The notes under the pieces were generated by a model. The model was not told the origin of the DNA, made no database searches, and saw only the letters and a program-made list of their open reading frames with translations. A stretch of DNA of 64,000 bases from Calothrix sp. NIES-2100 (GTDB lineage Bacteria; Cyanobacteriota; Cyanobacteriia; Cyanobacteriales; Nostocaceae): assembly GCF_002368195.1 (NCBI RefSeq), contig NZ_AP018178.1, forward strand, positions 8,700,645-8,764,644, in the 5' to 3' direction. A program made the translations under genes and the position numbers. Below, one piece after another: positions 35,096 through 43,859 of this stretch; the first letter of the stretch is position 1, and each line of letters begins with the position of its first letter.

Positions 35096-35137
35096 TCATT
35101 GGTCATTGGTCATTGGTCATTAGTCATTAGGTAGAAA
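35096..35137. repeat. GTCATTG-type heptamer repeat in the riboswitch-to-gene leader
   Basis: Five or six gtcattg/gtcatta heptamers run together between the terminator and the stress-protein gene; more degenerate gacaatt units follow to about 35180. Confidence 0.75.
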
Positions 35138-35237
35138 ATCTGAACAAATGACAAAGGACAATTGACAATTGACAAAAGACAAAGTTGGTTACCCTGCTTC
35201 TCATTAGTCATTTGTTTCATGGGAGAGAAGTTAAGCT

Positions 35238-35900
35238 GTGAAAATCAAGCCAATGCTAGTGCGCCTACAAAGCACCATCGGTCGAGATGACTTAATTGAG
35301 CAAATGGTATTGCTACCAGAGCCAAAAAAAACCTTTTCTAAAAAAGCTTCTACAACAGCAAAACCAATTAACTTAATTGTCGCTTATGATGCATCTCCCA
35401 AGAGCCATACCGCCCTAGATATAGCTTTTTGGATTGCCCATCAAACGCGCTTGGCTACTAACACGCCAGTAACAGTTCAAGCAGTTTATGTGGTAGCAGA
35501 TAAGCAAAAGAGTCAGTATTCAGATATGTTTAGCTTTACCAGACATCTCACTCCTTTAGAATGTCCAGTAAGCAACGTATCTAAAACTGTTACACCCGTT
35601 TTAACTCAGCCAACACTCCAAGCGATCGCACCACACTTACAAGAAAAATCCTTAGCTGTCATCCAACAAGCCGACCAAATTCTTTGGCAAGCACGCAGTC
35701 TCGCTGAAGAATGGCAAGGTTCTTTTAAATCTCATTTGCGCTTTGGTTCTGTGGCTGCGGAACTTAAAAAAGTTGTGGAATTAGAAACTGCCGATATCCT
35801 ATTTATAGGTTGTCGATCTGTTAATCATCCTATTATTCAGGCACTAGGTTCTGATTTCCCTTGTGCTGTTTTAGGTATCCCTACTTGTATTGAAGAATAA
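35238..35900 (+). CDS. Universal stress protein family protein
   Basis: 220 residues, GTG start at 35238 with gggagagaag upstream. The sequence INLIVAYDASPKSHTALDIA (nucleotide-binding Asp strand) and the end DILFIGCRSVNHPIIQALGS fit the UspA fold, though with a long insert and an N-terminal extension of about 45 residues. It lies between the c-di-AMP riboswitch and an ArsB/NhaD-type transporter, so it may regulate or accompany that transporter, as USP domains do beside ion transporters elsewhere. That link is an inference. Confidence 0.8.
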   Translation: MKIKPMLVRLQSTIGRDDLIEQMVLLPEPKKTFSKKASTTAKPINLIVAYDASPKSHTALDIAFWIAHQTRLATNTPVTVQAVYVVADKQKSQYSDMFSFTRHLTPLECPVSNVSKTVTPVLTQPTLQAIAPHLQEKSLAVIQQADQILWQARSLAEEWQGSFKSHLRFGSVAAELKKVVELETADILFIGCRSVNHPIIQALGSDFPCAVLGIPTCIEE

Positions 35901-36071
35901 ACAAAGGCTATGAAGTTCAGTTCCTCTTCATTTCCTTAAAATTCCTCGGACTCCTGTTTGATTGGCTGAAAAAACTCTATATATCCCTAACCCGCTTCTT
36001 TATAGTTCCCTTTTTTGTGTTCCCAGTCTTTTTGAGTAATTTCACAAATCAAATAGGAGTGCTTTATCAAT

Positions 36072-36097
36072 AAGTCACCTATCCTTAGGTGGCTTTT
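36072..36097 (+). terminator. Hairpin with T tract just before the transporter start codon
   Basis: Arms agtcacct and aggtggct with a short loop are followed by six Ts, ending only about 10 bases before ATG 36107. It has the shape of an intrinsic terminator for the stress-protein transcript or of an attenuator, and its right arm contains the only SD-like sequence (aggtgg). Confidence 0.7.
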
Positions 36098-36106
36098 TTC
36101 ACTATT

Positions 36107-37474
36107 ATGCAAATAATAGACTTTGGGAGAGATAGGGTGGAAAATTGGCAAGCGGTCCTGAGCGTCATTACTTTTATATCTGTCATTGTTTTAATCATGA
36201 CAGAATGGGTACATCTCACCATTGCTGCCTTTTTAGGAGCATTATTACTAGTTTTTACCAACGTCATGACTTTAAAAGAAGCTGTTGCTTATATCGGCAA
36301 TAGTCATGGCACACTCGGTTTATTCTTTGGTGTGATGGTACTAGTGCGCGCATTTGAGCCGACAAAAATATTTGATTACTTAGCCACTCAAATGGTGTTA
36401 TTGGCTAAAGGTGATGGTAAGCGTCTCCTACTAGGTATTGTTGGTATTACTACCCCAATTTGTGCAGTTTTACCCAATGCGACAACAGTAATGTTATTAG
36501 CACCCTTAATTCCACCAATGGCGCAGGAAGTAGGAGTCAATTTTGTACCTTTATTGATTTTGATGGTATTTGTTGCTAATAGTGCTGGACTCCTGACAAT
36601 AGTTGGCGACCCAGCTACATTTATTGTTGGTGATGCCATTAATATTAGCTTTACAGATTATTTATTAAGGTTGAGTTTAGGTGGAGTAATTGCCGTTGCT
36701 ACTGTGACAGCCACATTACCATTTTTATTTCGCAAAATTTGGCGGACAAAACTAGAAAATCTCGAACAACTTCCACATCCACAAATTAATCATCCGCGTG
36801 TTTTAGCAGTGGGTGCAATCATTATCGCTTTTGTATTGCTATTTTTTGTGATTGGCGAATCTCTACCAGTTCCCATATCACCTGCTGCGGTTGCTTTATT
36901 AGGCGCAGCTTTAGCTTTACTTCTATCTCACCAGAGCAAAATCGACTCAGTTAACAATATCTTACGGGATGTAGACTGGAGTACATTAATATTTTTCATG
37001 AGTATTTTTGTGCTGATTGGTGGCTTAGAAAAAACCGGGGTAATCAACGCTTTATCAGGAATATTAGGCATAATTTTGGGAAAAAATATTCTGTTGGGTT
37101 CCTTGGTTTTAATATTTTTTGTCGGGATATTATCTAGCGTTGTTCCGAATATTCCCTTAGTAGTGGCGATGGTTCCCTTACTTAAACAATATCTTGTCAA
37201 CGTCGGTTTGGCACCAGACGCAGTTCTCGCCTCAGACTTTCAAGGACAATTTCCGCCAGAAGTGTTACCCCTGTTTTACGCCATGATGTTTGGTGCAACT
37301 CTGGGAGGTAACGGCACATTAGTAGGCGCATCTTCTAACATAGTAGCCGCAGGTATATCTGAGCAACATGGACGGCGCATATCTTTTAAAACATTTCTAC
37401 ACTACGGCATCCCAGTGATGCTACTGCAACTGGTGACTTCGGCTTTGTATGTGTTGTTTCGCTTTCTACTTTAA
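36107..37474 (+). CDS. ArsB/NhaD (SLC13-like) ion transporter
   Basis: 455 residues from ATG 36107 (a GTG six codons earlier is less likely because it lies in the terminator hairpin). About eleven membrane helices are visible. Two inverted-repeat signature loops are present: GLLTIVGDPATFIVGDAINI in the first half and GATLGGNGTLVGASSNIVAA in the second, characteristic of the ion-transporter superfamily of arsenite permeases, Na+/H+ antiporters (NhaD) and SLC13 anion carriers. The substrate is undecided; c-di-AMP riboswitch control upstream favours Na+/H+ or osmotic roles. Confidence 0.85.
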   Translation: MQIIDFGRDRVENWQAVLSVITFISVIVLIMTEWVHLTIAAFLGALLLVFTNVMTLKEAVAYIGNSHGTLGLFFGVMVLVRAFEPTKIFDYLATQMVLLAKGDGKRLLLGIVGITTPICAVLPNATTVMLLAPLIPPMAQEVGVNFVPLLILMVFVANSAGLLTIVGDPATFIVGDAINISFTDYLLRLSLGGVIAVATVTATLPFLFRKIWRTKLENLEQLPHPQINHPRVLAVGAIIIAFVLLFFVIGESLPVPISPAAVALLGAALALLLSHQSKIDSVNNILRDVDWSTLIFFMSIFVLIGGLEKTGVINALSGILGIILGKNILLGSLVLIFFVGILSSVVPNIPLVVAMVPLLKQYLVNVGLAPDAVLASDFQGQFPPEVLPLFYAMMFGATLGGNGTLVGASSNIVAAGISEQHGRRISFKTFLHYGIPVMLLQLVTSALYVLFRFLL

Positions 37475-37549
37475 GTAGTTGGAGGACTATATCCTCAACA
37501 AATACTCCAACCAGAAATTTTTTAATTATTACTTAATATTTATACCCGT

Positions 37550-37601
37550 CAACATGTATACAGATGCATTTCTATCTTCAGGGAGATGCATCTATGTGTT
37601 G
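37550..37601. terminator. Hairpin after the transporter gene
   Basis: Arms caacat...agatgcat and atgcatct...tgtgttg form a long interrupted stem about 75 bases past the transporter stop. No T tract follows, so termination is only probable. Confidence 0.45.
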
Positions 37602-37698
37602 TATTCAATGATTCTACCTTACGGAGTGATTTTTGGTCTCTAAATCTGGTAAAACAACTATAAGTACAACTAATTTTACCCTGATAAGGATTAAACCC

Positions 37699-38310
37699 AT
37701 GAACCCGCCTGAAGAATATATTAATAATAATAATTTGAGAGAGCTAGGGCAAGGGGGGTCTGCACAAGAGATAAACAAATCACAATTGAATGGGACAAAT
37801 CTGAGCGAACTTAACAGTTTAGATAAAGTCAGAGATATTCTTTTCGGTAACCAGGTAAGGGAGGTAGACAAAAGGTTTGCACGTTTAGAAGAACGTCTAG
37901 TTAAAGAATTAACTAACCTGCGAGATGAGACAAAGAAACGTTTAGATTATTTGGAAACTTATATTAAAAAAGAAGTTGATTCTTTAACTGAGCGCTTAAA
38001 AAATGAGCAATTAGAACGGGATACAGCAGTGAAAATACTTGCGGAAGATCATAAAAATCTCACTAATTCTTTAGAGAAAAAAATTGCCCAATTTGATGAA
38101 CAAACTACTAATAGCCAAAGGGAACTGCGCGAACATCTCCTTAACCAATCTAATAGTCTCCAAGATGACATTAGGCAAAAATATGAAGAAATTTTGACTT
38201 TACTAGAACGGGAATCGCAAGAACTGCGCAGAGAAAAAACTGACCGTTCTCAGCTAGCTTCTCTGTTTAGCGAATTAGCTATCAGGTTGAATGCTGATAT
38301 TAAATCTTAA
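37699..38310 (+). CDS. Coiled-coil hypothetical protein
   Basis: 203 residues from ATG 37699 with aagga eight bases upstream (an in-frame upstream start at 37633 is less likely). After a disordered 35 residues, LDKVRDILFGNQVREVDKR starts a long helical coiled coil (about 50-195) rich in Glu, Lys and Arg. No catalytic motif. It is the first of a co-directional set with the OmpA protein, GTPase, sensor domain and kinase. The phrase on the order of L(R)SLLLGxxxxxxDKxxxRL also occurs near the start of the OmpA protein, suggesting a shared module. Confidence 0.75.
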   Translation: MNPPEEYINNNNLRELGQGGSAQEINKSQLNGTNLSELNSLDKVRDILFGNQVREVDKRFARLEERLVKELTNLRDETKKRLDYLETYIKKEVDSLTERLKNEQLERDTAVKILAEDHKNLTNSLEKKIAQFDEQTTNSQRELREHLLNQSNSLQDDIRQKYEEILTLLERESQELRREKTDRSQLASLFSELAIRLNADIKS

Positions 38311-38317
38311 TTATAGC

Positions 38318-38352
38318 TGTTGACTGTTGACTGTTGACTGTTGACTGTTGAC
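38318..38352. repeat. TGTTGAC x5 heptamer repeat
   Basis: Five perfect tgttgac units lie 8 bases after the coiled-coil gene, the same unit as at 23144-23199. Confidence 0.92.
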
Positions 38353-38525
38353 AGACTTGAAAGGCTTTTATTGTCAGGGTTTTATCTTAGCTTGATGTCC
38401 TAATCTATCTGGCTACAGCTATAAAACAAGGAGTTAGGGGTTTTTCCGCTAACCTTGTAAGATTTTTAATTTTGAATAATCAATATATTTTTATAAATTG
38501 AAAAAATAAACTTGGCTTTGTAAAA

Positions 38526-40391
38526 ATGAGTAATAAATCTCAGAATGAAATATCTAAAGAATCATCTAATTTGCCCAATAGTAATAGCCACAGCATTACA
38601 GAAATTTCTGTAAATAAGCGACAAAACCAGCGCTTAACGCAGTTATCGGAAATCGCAGACAGTTCGACAAATAATCATTTAAAAACTAGCGATGAATTAA
38701 GTACACTTCGCAGTTTACTTCTCGGTGTTGAGCCGACTCAACTTGATAAACTCTACGAACGATTAGATAATCCCCAAATTCAAGCAGAAGATATCAGCCG
38801 TCTGCTTCCAGAAGCTATAGTTTTGCGATCGCAGCAAGATAAACAATTAGGAGAAGCAATAGTATCTACTGTCGAAACAGCTATTCATACCTCAGTAAAA
38901 CAAGACCATAATATACTTTCAGAAGCGTTTTTTCCCATTGTCGGGTCAGCCACACGCAAGGCGATTTCCACCGCGCTGGAAGAGATGATGCAATCTCTCA
39001 ATCAAACCCTAGAACATAGCTTGTCAGCGCAGAGTTGGCGATGGCGGCTAGAAGCGCAAAGGACAGGAAAATCATTTGCGGAAATTATCCTGCTGCGCAC
39101 CCTGGTTTATCGAGTAGAACAAGTATTTTTGATTCATAAACAAACTGGATTATTACTGCAACATCTGGTAGCGCCTAGGGTAACAATTCAAGATCCCGAT
39201 TTAGTTTCCGCGATGTTGACAGCTATCCAGGATTTTGTCAAAGACTCTTTCAGTGTGGAACATAACGAAGGATTGCACAGTTTGCAGTTTGGCGAACTCA
39301 CCATTTGGGTGGAAGAAGGGCCAACAGCTGTATTAGCCGCGATTATTCGGGGGAAACCGCCTCAAGAATTAAGGTTAATTCTACAAGATGCGATCGCCAA
39401 AATTCACCTGAGGCTAAGTAGCGAAATTAACGCCTTTGCTGGAGATCCAGAGCCATTTGCAGCTAGTAAACCTTATTTGGAAGCTTGTTTAGTTGATGGT
39501 TATAAATCTCCCCCTAAGAAAAATTATACTTATGCCTGGACTTTTTTAGGTACAATAGCGATCGCTTGTGGGATTTGGGGCTTTTTGACGCTCAAAGAGC
39601 AATTTCGTTGGCATTCCTATATCCAAAAACTTGAATCGGAACCAGGAATCGTTGTCATTAATACCAAGCAGCATCAGGGTAAATATTTAATTTCCGGAAT
39701 GCGCGATCCTTTAGCAGTAGATCCCAAAATACTCATACAGCCAGCAAATCTCAATCCTCAGAAGGTGATCGGTAAATGGCAACCTTATCTATCATTAGAT
39801 CCAGAATTAGTTACCATAAGAGCAGAGAAACTACTGCTACCACCAAAAACAGTATCATTAAAAGTTGACAACAATGGCATTCTTAATGCTACTGGTACTG
39901 CACCCCGCCAATGGATTTTAGAAACACGAAAATTATGGCGTTTTATTCCCGGGGTAACTCAATTTAACGAGAAAAATCTTCAAGAACTCGAACTGAGCCA
40001 ACTTGAACTATATAAACAACAGATTGAACAAGAAACACTATTTTTTGTAGAGGGAACAACAGAGTTAATTCCTGGTGAAGCTGATAAACTCGCTAATTTA
40101 GAGATAAAAATCAATCAGCTTTTAGCTGCTGGTAAATATCTTGGTAGAGATATAAGTCTGCAAATTACAGGACACACTAGTACCACTGGAACAGAACAAA
40201 TCAACAATTTTCTCAGCCTTGCCCGCGCCAATAAAATCCTATCTTATTTAGCTTCCCAAGGAATCAACACCAGCAAATTTAAAGCTGTAGGCGCAGGTTC
40301 TAACCTATCTTTATCTCCAGAATTGGCAAAAGCTGCTAACCGCAAAGTATCCTTCAAAATATTCATGACCAACACTTCTCGCGCTCAGTAA
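38526..40391 (+). CDS. Membrane protein with C-terminal OmpA domain
   Basis: 621 residues from ATG 38526. The N-terminal 330 residues are cytosolic in appearance, beginning with a Ser/Asn-rich tail and STLRSLLLGVEPTQLDKLYE, with helices further on. One membrane helix (about 336-355, TFLGTIAIACGIWGFLTL) follows. Beyond it a BON-like stretch leads to an OmpA/MotB peptidoglycan-binding domain (ISLQITGHTSTTGTEQIN ... SLARANKILSYLASQGI). The architecture would link a cytosolic module to the cell wall. Ten bases later begins the Ras-like GTPase gene. Confidence 0.82.
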   Translation: MSNKSQNEISKESSNLPNSNSHSITEISVNKRQNQRLTQLSEIADSSTNNHLKTSDELSTLRSLLLGVEPTQLDKLYERLDNPQIQAEDISRLLPEAIVLRSQQDKQLGEAIVSTVETAIHTSVKQDHNILSEAFFPIVGSATRKAISTALEEMMQSLNQTLEHSLSAQSWRWRLEAQRTGKSFAEIILLRTLVYRVEQVFLIHKQTGLLLQHLVAPRVTIQDPDLVSAMLTAIQDFVKDSFSVEHNEGLHSLQFGELTIWVEEGPTAVLAAIIRGKPPQELRLILQDAIAKIHLRLSSEINAFAGDPEPFAASKPYLEACLVDGYKSPPKKNYTYAWTFLGTIAIACGIWGFLTLKEQFRWHSYIQKLESEPGIVVINTKQHQGKYLISGMRDPLAVDPKILIQPANLNPQKVIGKWQPYLSLDPELVTIRAEKLLLPPKTVSLKVDNNGILNATGTAPRQWILETRKLWRFIPGVTQFNEKNLQELELSQLELYKQQIEQETLFFVEGTTELIPGEADKLANLEIKINQLLAAGKYLGRDISLQITGHTSTTGTEQINNFLSLARANKILSYLASQGINTSKFKAVGAGSNLSLSPELAKAANRKVSFKIFMTNTSRAQ

Positions 40392-40401
40392 TTATGAATT
40401 T

Positions 40402-40899
40402 ATGCTCCAAAAAAAAATATGTATGGTAGGTGCATTTGCCACTGGTAAAACAAGTTTAGTGGCCAGATATGTTAGCAGTATTTTTTCCGAAAATTACCAT
40501 ACGACTGTAGGAGTAAAAATCGATAAGAAAACAGTAAATCTTGAAGATAGAACAATCAATCTTATCCTTTGGGATCTCTATGGTGAAGATGAATTTCAAA
40601 AAGTGCGCATGTCTTATTTACGAGGTTCATCTGGCTATTTATTAGTAGTAGATGGTACTCGGAAAAATACTCTTGAAAAAGCTTTTGATTTGCAAACAAG
40701 AGTAGAAGAAACTATTGGCAACGTTCCTTTTATTATGATACTGAACAAATGGGATTTAAAAGATGAATGGGAGATTGATCCTGTAGAAATCGACGCAATC
40801 AAGCAGAAAAATTGGATTGTGATGAAAACTAGTGCGAAACATGGTATCGGGGTAGCAGAAGTTTTTCAAACTCTTGCTGAAAAAATAATGGCTGGATAA
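40402..40899 (+). CDS. Ras/Rab-like small GTPase
   Basis: 165 residues from ATG 40402. G1 is GAFATGKTSL (about 10-19), switch I has YHTTVGVKI, G3 is WDLYGEDEF (DxxG with Tyr-Gly), G4 NKWD and G5 TSAK. This is the complete motif set of a Ras-superfamily GTPase, without membrane-anchor Cys. It should be an active GTP switch. Its stop TAA is directly followed by the ATG of the next gene, and the OmpA protein gene precedes it by ten bases, which points to one operon and probably a shared complex. Confidence 0.9.
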   Translation: MLQKKICMVGAFATGKTSLVARYVSSIFSENYHTTVGVKIDKKTVNLEDRTINLILWDLYGEDEFQKVRMSYLRGSSGYLLVVDGTRKNTLEKAFDLQTRVEETIGNVPFIMILNKWDLKDEWEIDPVEIDAIKQKNWIVMKTSAKHGIGVAEVFQTLAEKIMAG

Positions 40900-41301
40900 A
40901 TGTTAGATGTTCCCACTCCTGTGATTGCTTATCTATTGACTTTCATTCTAGAAGGAAGGTCTTTTGCCTATCTTTTAGTCAACAAAGATGGCTGTTTATC
41001 TGCTTGGGGAGGAAAATTAGCTATATACGGAGTTACTAACCTGAAACCAGGAGAAAATATCACAGAACAGGTCTTTTTTTTAGAAGGGATGTTGCCATTA
41101 GACGATTTTCCTTTATTTTTACCACGAATGAAAACTGAATATGGTGTTTGTGCAGATGTTCATCTCTTTCCTTCCGAGGAGGGTGATTGGGTATTATTGT
41201 TAGATGCTACTTGGGATGAAAAACATTGCGCACTCATTCAACAACAAGCAAATGAATTCAGCTTGTTGCAAGAAAAATTAATTAAAATTTTAAACCAGTA
41301 A
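40900..41301 (+). CDS. Stand-alone PAS-like sensor domain protein
   Basis: 133 residues from ATG 40900, which abuts the GTPase stop codon. FAYLLVNKDGCLSAWGGKLA followed by IYGVTNLKPGENITEQV and LEGMLPLDDFPLFLP is a PAS-like pattern I associate with sensory N-termini of some cyanobacterial signalling proteins. Here it is a separate polypeptide. Its placement between the GTPase and a kinase suggests it feeds a signal to one of them. This function is inferred. Confidence 0.7.
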   Translation: MLDVPTPVIAYLLTFILEGRSFAYLLVNKDGCLSAWGGKLAIYGVTNLKPGENITEQVFFLEGMLPLDDFPLFLPRMKTEYGVCADVHLFPSEEGDWVLLLDATWDEKHCALIQQQANEFSLLQEKLIKILNQ

Positions 41302-41337
41302 TCTTATCAAATAGTTAATTTATTATGGCGTGAAATC

Positions 41338-42459
41338 ATGAATGACTCTATCACAGACGACCTATTCGCAGCCTTGAATATTCTAGTGTTAGAGCGACTT
41401 AATCCTGGCTCTTTTAAAGTGACTGGGACAGTCCCAAATTGGTTAAAACGTTTTTGTCATCCCAGAATTACATCAGGTATGGAAGTCTTAATACCGGAAG
41501 AACAATTTCCTTTTTTAGAAAATTTTTTAATTGATGCAGAAGAATTTTGGCAAGATCATAGTGCTACAAAACTTAGTTCCGGCTTCTGGACTGAGCGGGA
41601 TTTAACTGGACAAGAATACCATTTTGAAGCCTCAGCAATTTCTCTAAATCAGAGAAAAATTTTATTAATTGAATTATTAGAAGATGTTTATCAAGAAAGG
41701 CAATACATTATTCAAAAAGCCAGAGAAAATCAATTAAGTTATCAACAATTATTAAAAGATAAGCAGAAGAAAGAAATTTTAATTCATTGTATTATTCATG
41801 ATATAGCCGGACAATTAAGCAGTATTAATTGTTGTCTAGCTCTGTTGGAATTTGAAAATTTAACACCTAAAGGAGAAGAACGGTTAAATATAGGAAGACA
41901 GCAGACAATTAAGCAAGAAATGCTGATTCGGGAAATATTAAATGCATTCTCGGCAGAGATGCGATCGCTAGAAGCTTTTACACTAGATGCGGAACAAGCA
42001 CCGGATATTTTAGCTTCTGTACAAGAAGCCATCAAGCTCTTAAGTCCTAGTTTTGCAGTCAATCATCTGCAACTACAACTAGCCAGCAATATAGACTTAA
42101 CAGCAGACTGGAGAGTAGTGGGCGATCGCTCCCGTTTAGATCGGGTGATGTCAAATTTAGTAGAAAATGCCTTGCGCCACAGTCCACCAGAATCTACTGT
42201 GGAAATTGGTTTACAACAAGATGAAACATCTGTTCTCGTGACAGTTGATGATCGAGGTACAGGAGTAGCGCCAGAGATAGTAGAAAATTTATTTCAAAAA
42301 TTTGCCCAAGGTGAAAATAAATCGGGTAAAGCTGGGCTTGGACTTTACTTTTGTCGCATTACAGTTGAACGTTGGGGAGGTAAAATTGGTTATTTACCTC
42401 GTCCTCAAGGCGGTTCAAGGTTCTGGTTTCGTCTGAATAAACCAGAACAAAATGTTTGA
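41338..42459 (+). CDS. Histidine kinase of the OmpA/GTPase operon
   Basis: 373 residues from ATG 41338. Residues 1-115 form a PAS-like domain (LFAALNILVLERLNPGSFKV ... VPNWLKRFC). The HisKA-like region has LIHCIIHDIAGQLSSINCC (His 154), and the HATPase domain shows NLVENALRHSPP (N box), DDRGTGVAPE (G1), KAGLGLYFC (G2). No membrane helices. It starts 36 bases after the sensor gene. No response regulator is adjacent, so its partner is unknown. Confidence 0.88.
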   Translation: MNDSITDDLFAALNILVLERLNPGSFKVTGTVPNWLKRFCHPRITSGMEVLIPEEQFPFLENFLIDAEEFWQDHSATKLSSGFWTERDLTGQEYHFEASAISLNQRKILLIELLEDVYQERQYIIQKARENQLSYQQLLKDKQKKEILIHCIIHDIAGQLSSINCCLALLEFENLTPKGEERLNIGRQQTIKQEMLIREILNAFSAEMRSLEAFTLDAEQAPDILASVQEAIKLLSPSFAVNHLQLQLASNIDLTADWRVVGDRSRLDRVMSNLVENALRHSPPESTVEIGLQQDETSVLVTVDDRGTGVAPEIVENLFQKFAQGENKSGKAGLGLYFCRITVERWGGKIGYLPRPQGGSRFWFRLNKPEQNV

Positions 42460-42504
42460 GGTTAATGGTCATTAGACAAATAACAAAGGACAAATGACCT
42501 AATA

Positions 42505-42541
42505 ATTCGTAATTCGTAGTTCGTAATTCGTAATTACGAAT
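42505..42541. repeat. CGTAATT-type heptamer repeat
   Basis: A short run of taattcg/tagttcg heptamers ends in a small palindrome taattacgaatt after the kinase gene. Confidence 0.7.
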
Positions 42542-42652
42542 TGGACTAAAGCGACTTGACAGATAAATATAAGCACTAAAAAAGTTAGGGTACAACAATG
42601 TTGTGCCCTAACTGGTGGCATCTATGACTTAATTAAATTGAAATCGAACTAC

Positions 42653-42856
42653 TTAATAGCCAATCAAGTGCAAAACATCGCGCAGTACGCTATATCCTGC
42701 TAAATCCCACAATAAATAAGCAAGGAAGCCAATAGCTGCTAAGCGACCGTTCCAGATTTCTGCTTGTGGTGTCCAACCAAACAGAAAAGCATTCCGATCT
42801 ACGCCGTTATATTCTGTAGCAACAGGTGGTAAATTAGTAGAAGGACGAGTTTCCAT
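42653..42856 (-). CDS. High-light-inducible protein (Hli/SCP), copy 3 of 3
   Basis: 67 residues from ATG 42856. One membrane helix carries the chlorophyll-binding motif ExxNGR (AEIWNGRLAAIGFLAYLLWD) of Hli/small CAB-like proteins, which bind chlorophyll and carotenoid and protect photosystem assembly under stress. It is almost identical to the two genes upstream, the differences being confined to the first 15 residues and a few positions near the end. Confidence 0.93.
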   Translation of the reverse strand: METRPSTNLPPVATEYNGVDRNAFLFGWTPQAEIWNGRLAAIGFLAYLLWDLAGYSVLRDVLHLIGY

Positions 42857-42900
42857 TTTTTTAACTCCTAAATTGAGCAGGTTTTTGATTATTTAAACGG

Positions 42901-43104
42901 TTAGTAACCAATGACGTGCAATACGTCGCGCAGTACGCTATATCCTGCTAAATCCCACAATAAATAAGCGAGGAAGCCAATAGCTGCTAAACGACCATTC
43001 CAGATTTCTGCTTGTGGTGTCCAACCAAACAGAAAAGCATTCCGATCTACGCCATTATATTCTGTAGCAACAGGTGGTAAATCAGTAGAAGGACGATTTT
43101 GCAT
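42901..43104 (-). CDS. High-light-inducible protein (Hli/SCP), copy 2 of 3
   Basis: 67 residues from ATG 43104, with the same AEIWNGRLAAIGFLAYLLWD helix. The gaps to the neighbouring copies are both exactly 44 bases, giving a 248-bp tandem period. The leaders between copies (taaattgagcag) are also alike, so the duplication unit includes the ribosome binding region. Confidence 0.93.
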   Translation of the reverse strand: MQNRPSTDLPPVATEYNGVDRNAFLFGWTPQAEIWNGRLAAIGFLAYLLWDLAGYSVLRDVLHVIGY

Positions 43105-43148
43105 TTTTTTATCTCCTAAATTGAGCAGATTTTTGATTATTTAATCAG

Positions 43149-43352
43149 TTAGTAACCAATGATGTGCAACACGTCGCGCAGCACGCTATATCCTGCTAAA
43201 TCCCACAATAAATAAGCAAGAAAGCCAATAGCTGCTAAACGACCATTCCAGATTTCTGCTTGCGGTGTCCAACCAAACAGAAAAGCATTCCGATCTACGC
43301 CGTTATATTCTGTAGCAATTGTTGGTAAATCAGTGGAAGAGCGAGGTTCCAT
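43149..43352 (-). CDS. High-light-inducible protein (Hli/SCP), copy 1 of 3
   Basis: 67 residues from ATG 43352. It is the first copy in transcription order; its N-terminus (MEPRSSTDLPTIATEYNGVD) differs most from the others. The common promoter should lie within the 500 bases upstream. Confidence 0.93.
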   Translation of the reverse strand: MEPRSSTDLPTIATEYNGVDRNAFLFGWTPQAEIWNGRLAAIGFLAYLLWDLAGYSVLRDVLHIIGY

Positions 43353-43859
43353 TTTTCCCTTAACAATTTGTTTCTTGATTTAAATGTAACGATTTATAAA
43401 GAAGTTGCGTTCTGTCTGTAGACACAAACAATAGCCACTTCTTGTGGATGATAATTAAGAAGTTGTTGCAGCTAATATATCCACCCTCAGAGGGTGATAA
43501 AAAACTAATTGTAAATAAATGTAACGCAGACAACAAACAAGCACATATTTTCTAGTTAATTGGCTTGAGGAAATATGCCAATTAATTAACAAATTTCAAT
43601 TATTGAGGCTGTAATAAAATTAGGGGCTAGGAATTAGGAACTAGGGACTAGGGAAGAGAAATTTTCATTTTTGGTTGTGAGATTTTTCCGTGATTGACTG
43701 TTTTGGAAATAAGGCAGAAGAGGGCACAAGCGGTATGATTTTTCATGTCCTCGTTGTGCTGGGGTAGCAGATTATAGGCGCGATCGCCCAATGTGGGCAT
43801 AGCACCAATCCCACCTCTTCTAACGGTGGGTGCGTCAAAGACTGCTTTATAGCTAACGA
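43353..43859. other. Upstream region of the hli cluster, no gene seen
   Basis: 507 bases with AT-rich sequence likely to hold the hli promoter, plus a degenerate ctaggaa/ctaggga heptamer tract around 43622-43657. No open frame of note. Confidence 0.6.

Noticed and set aside
42359..42598. Minus-strand frame over the end of the kinase gene and a heptamer repeat
   Set aside because: Built from the repeat and kinase antisense; no homology cues.
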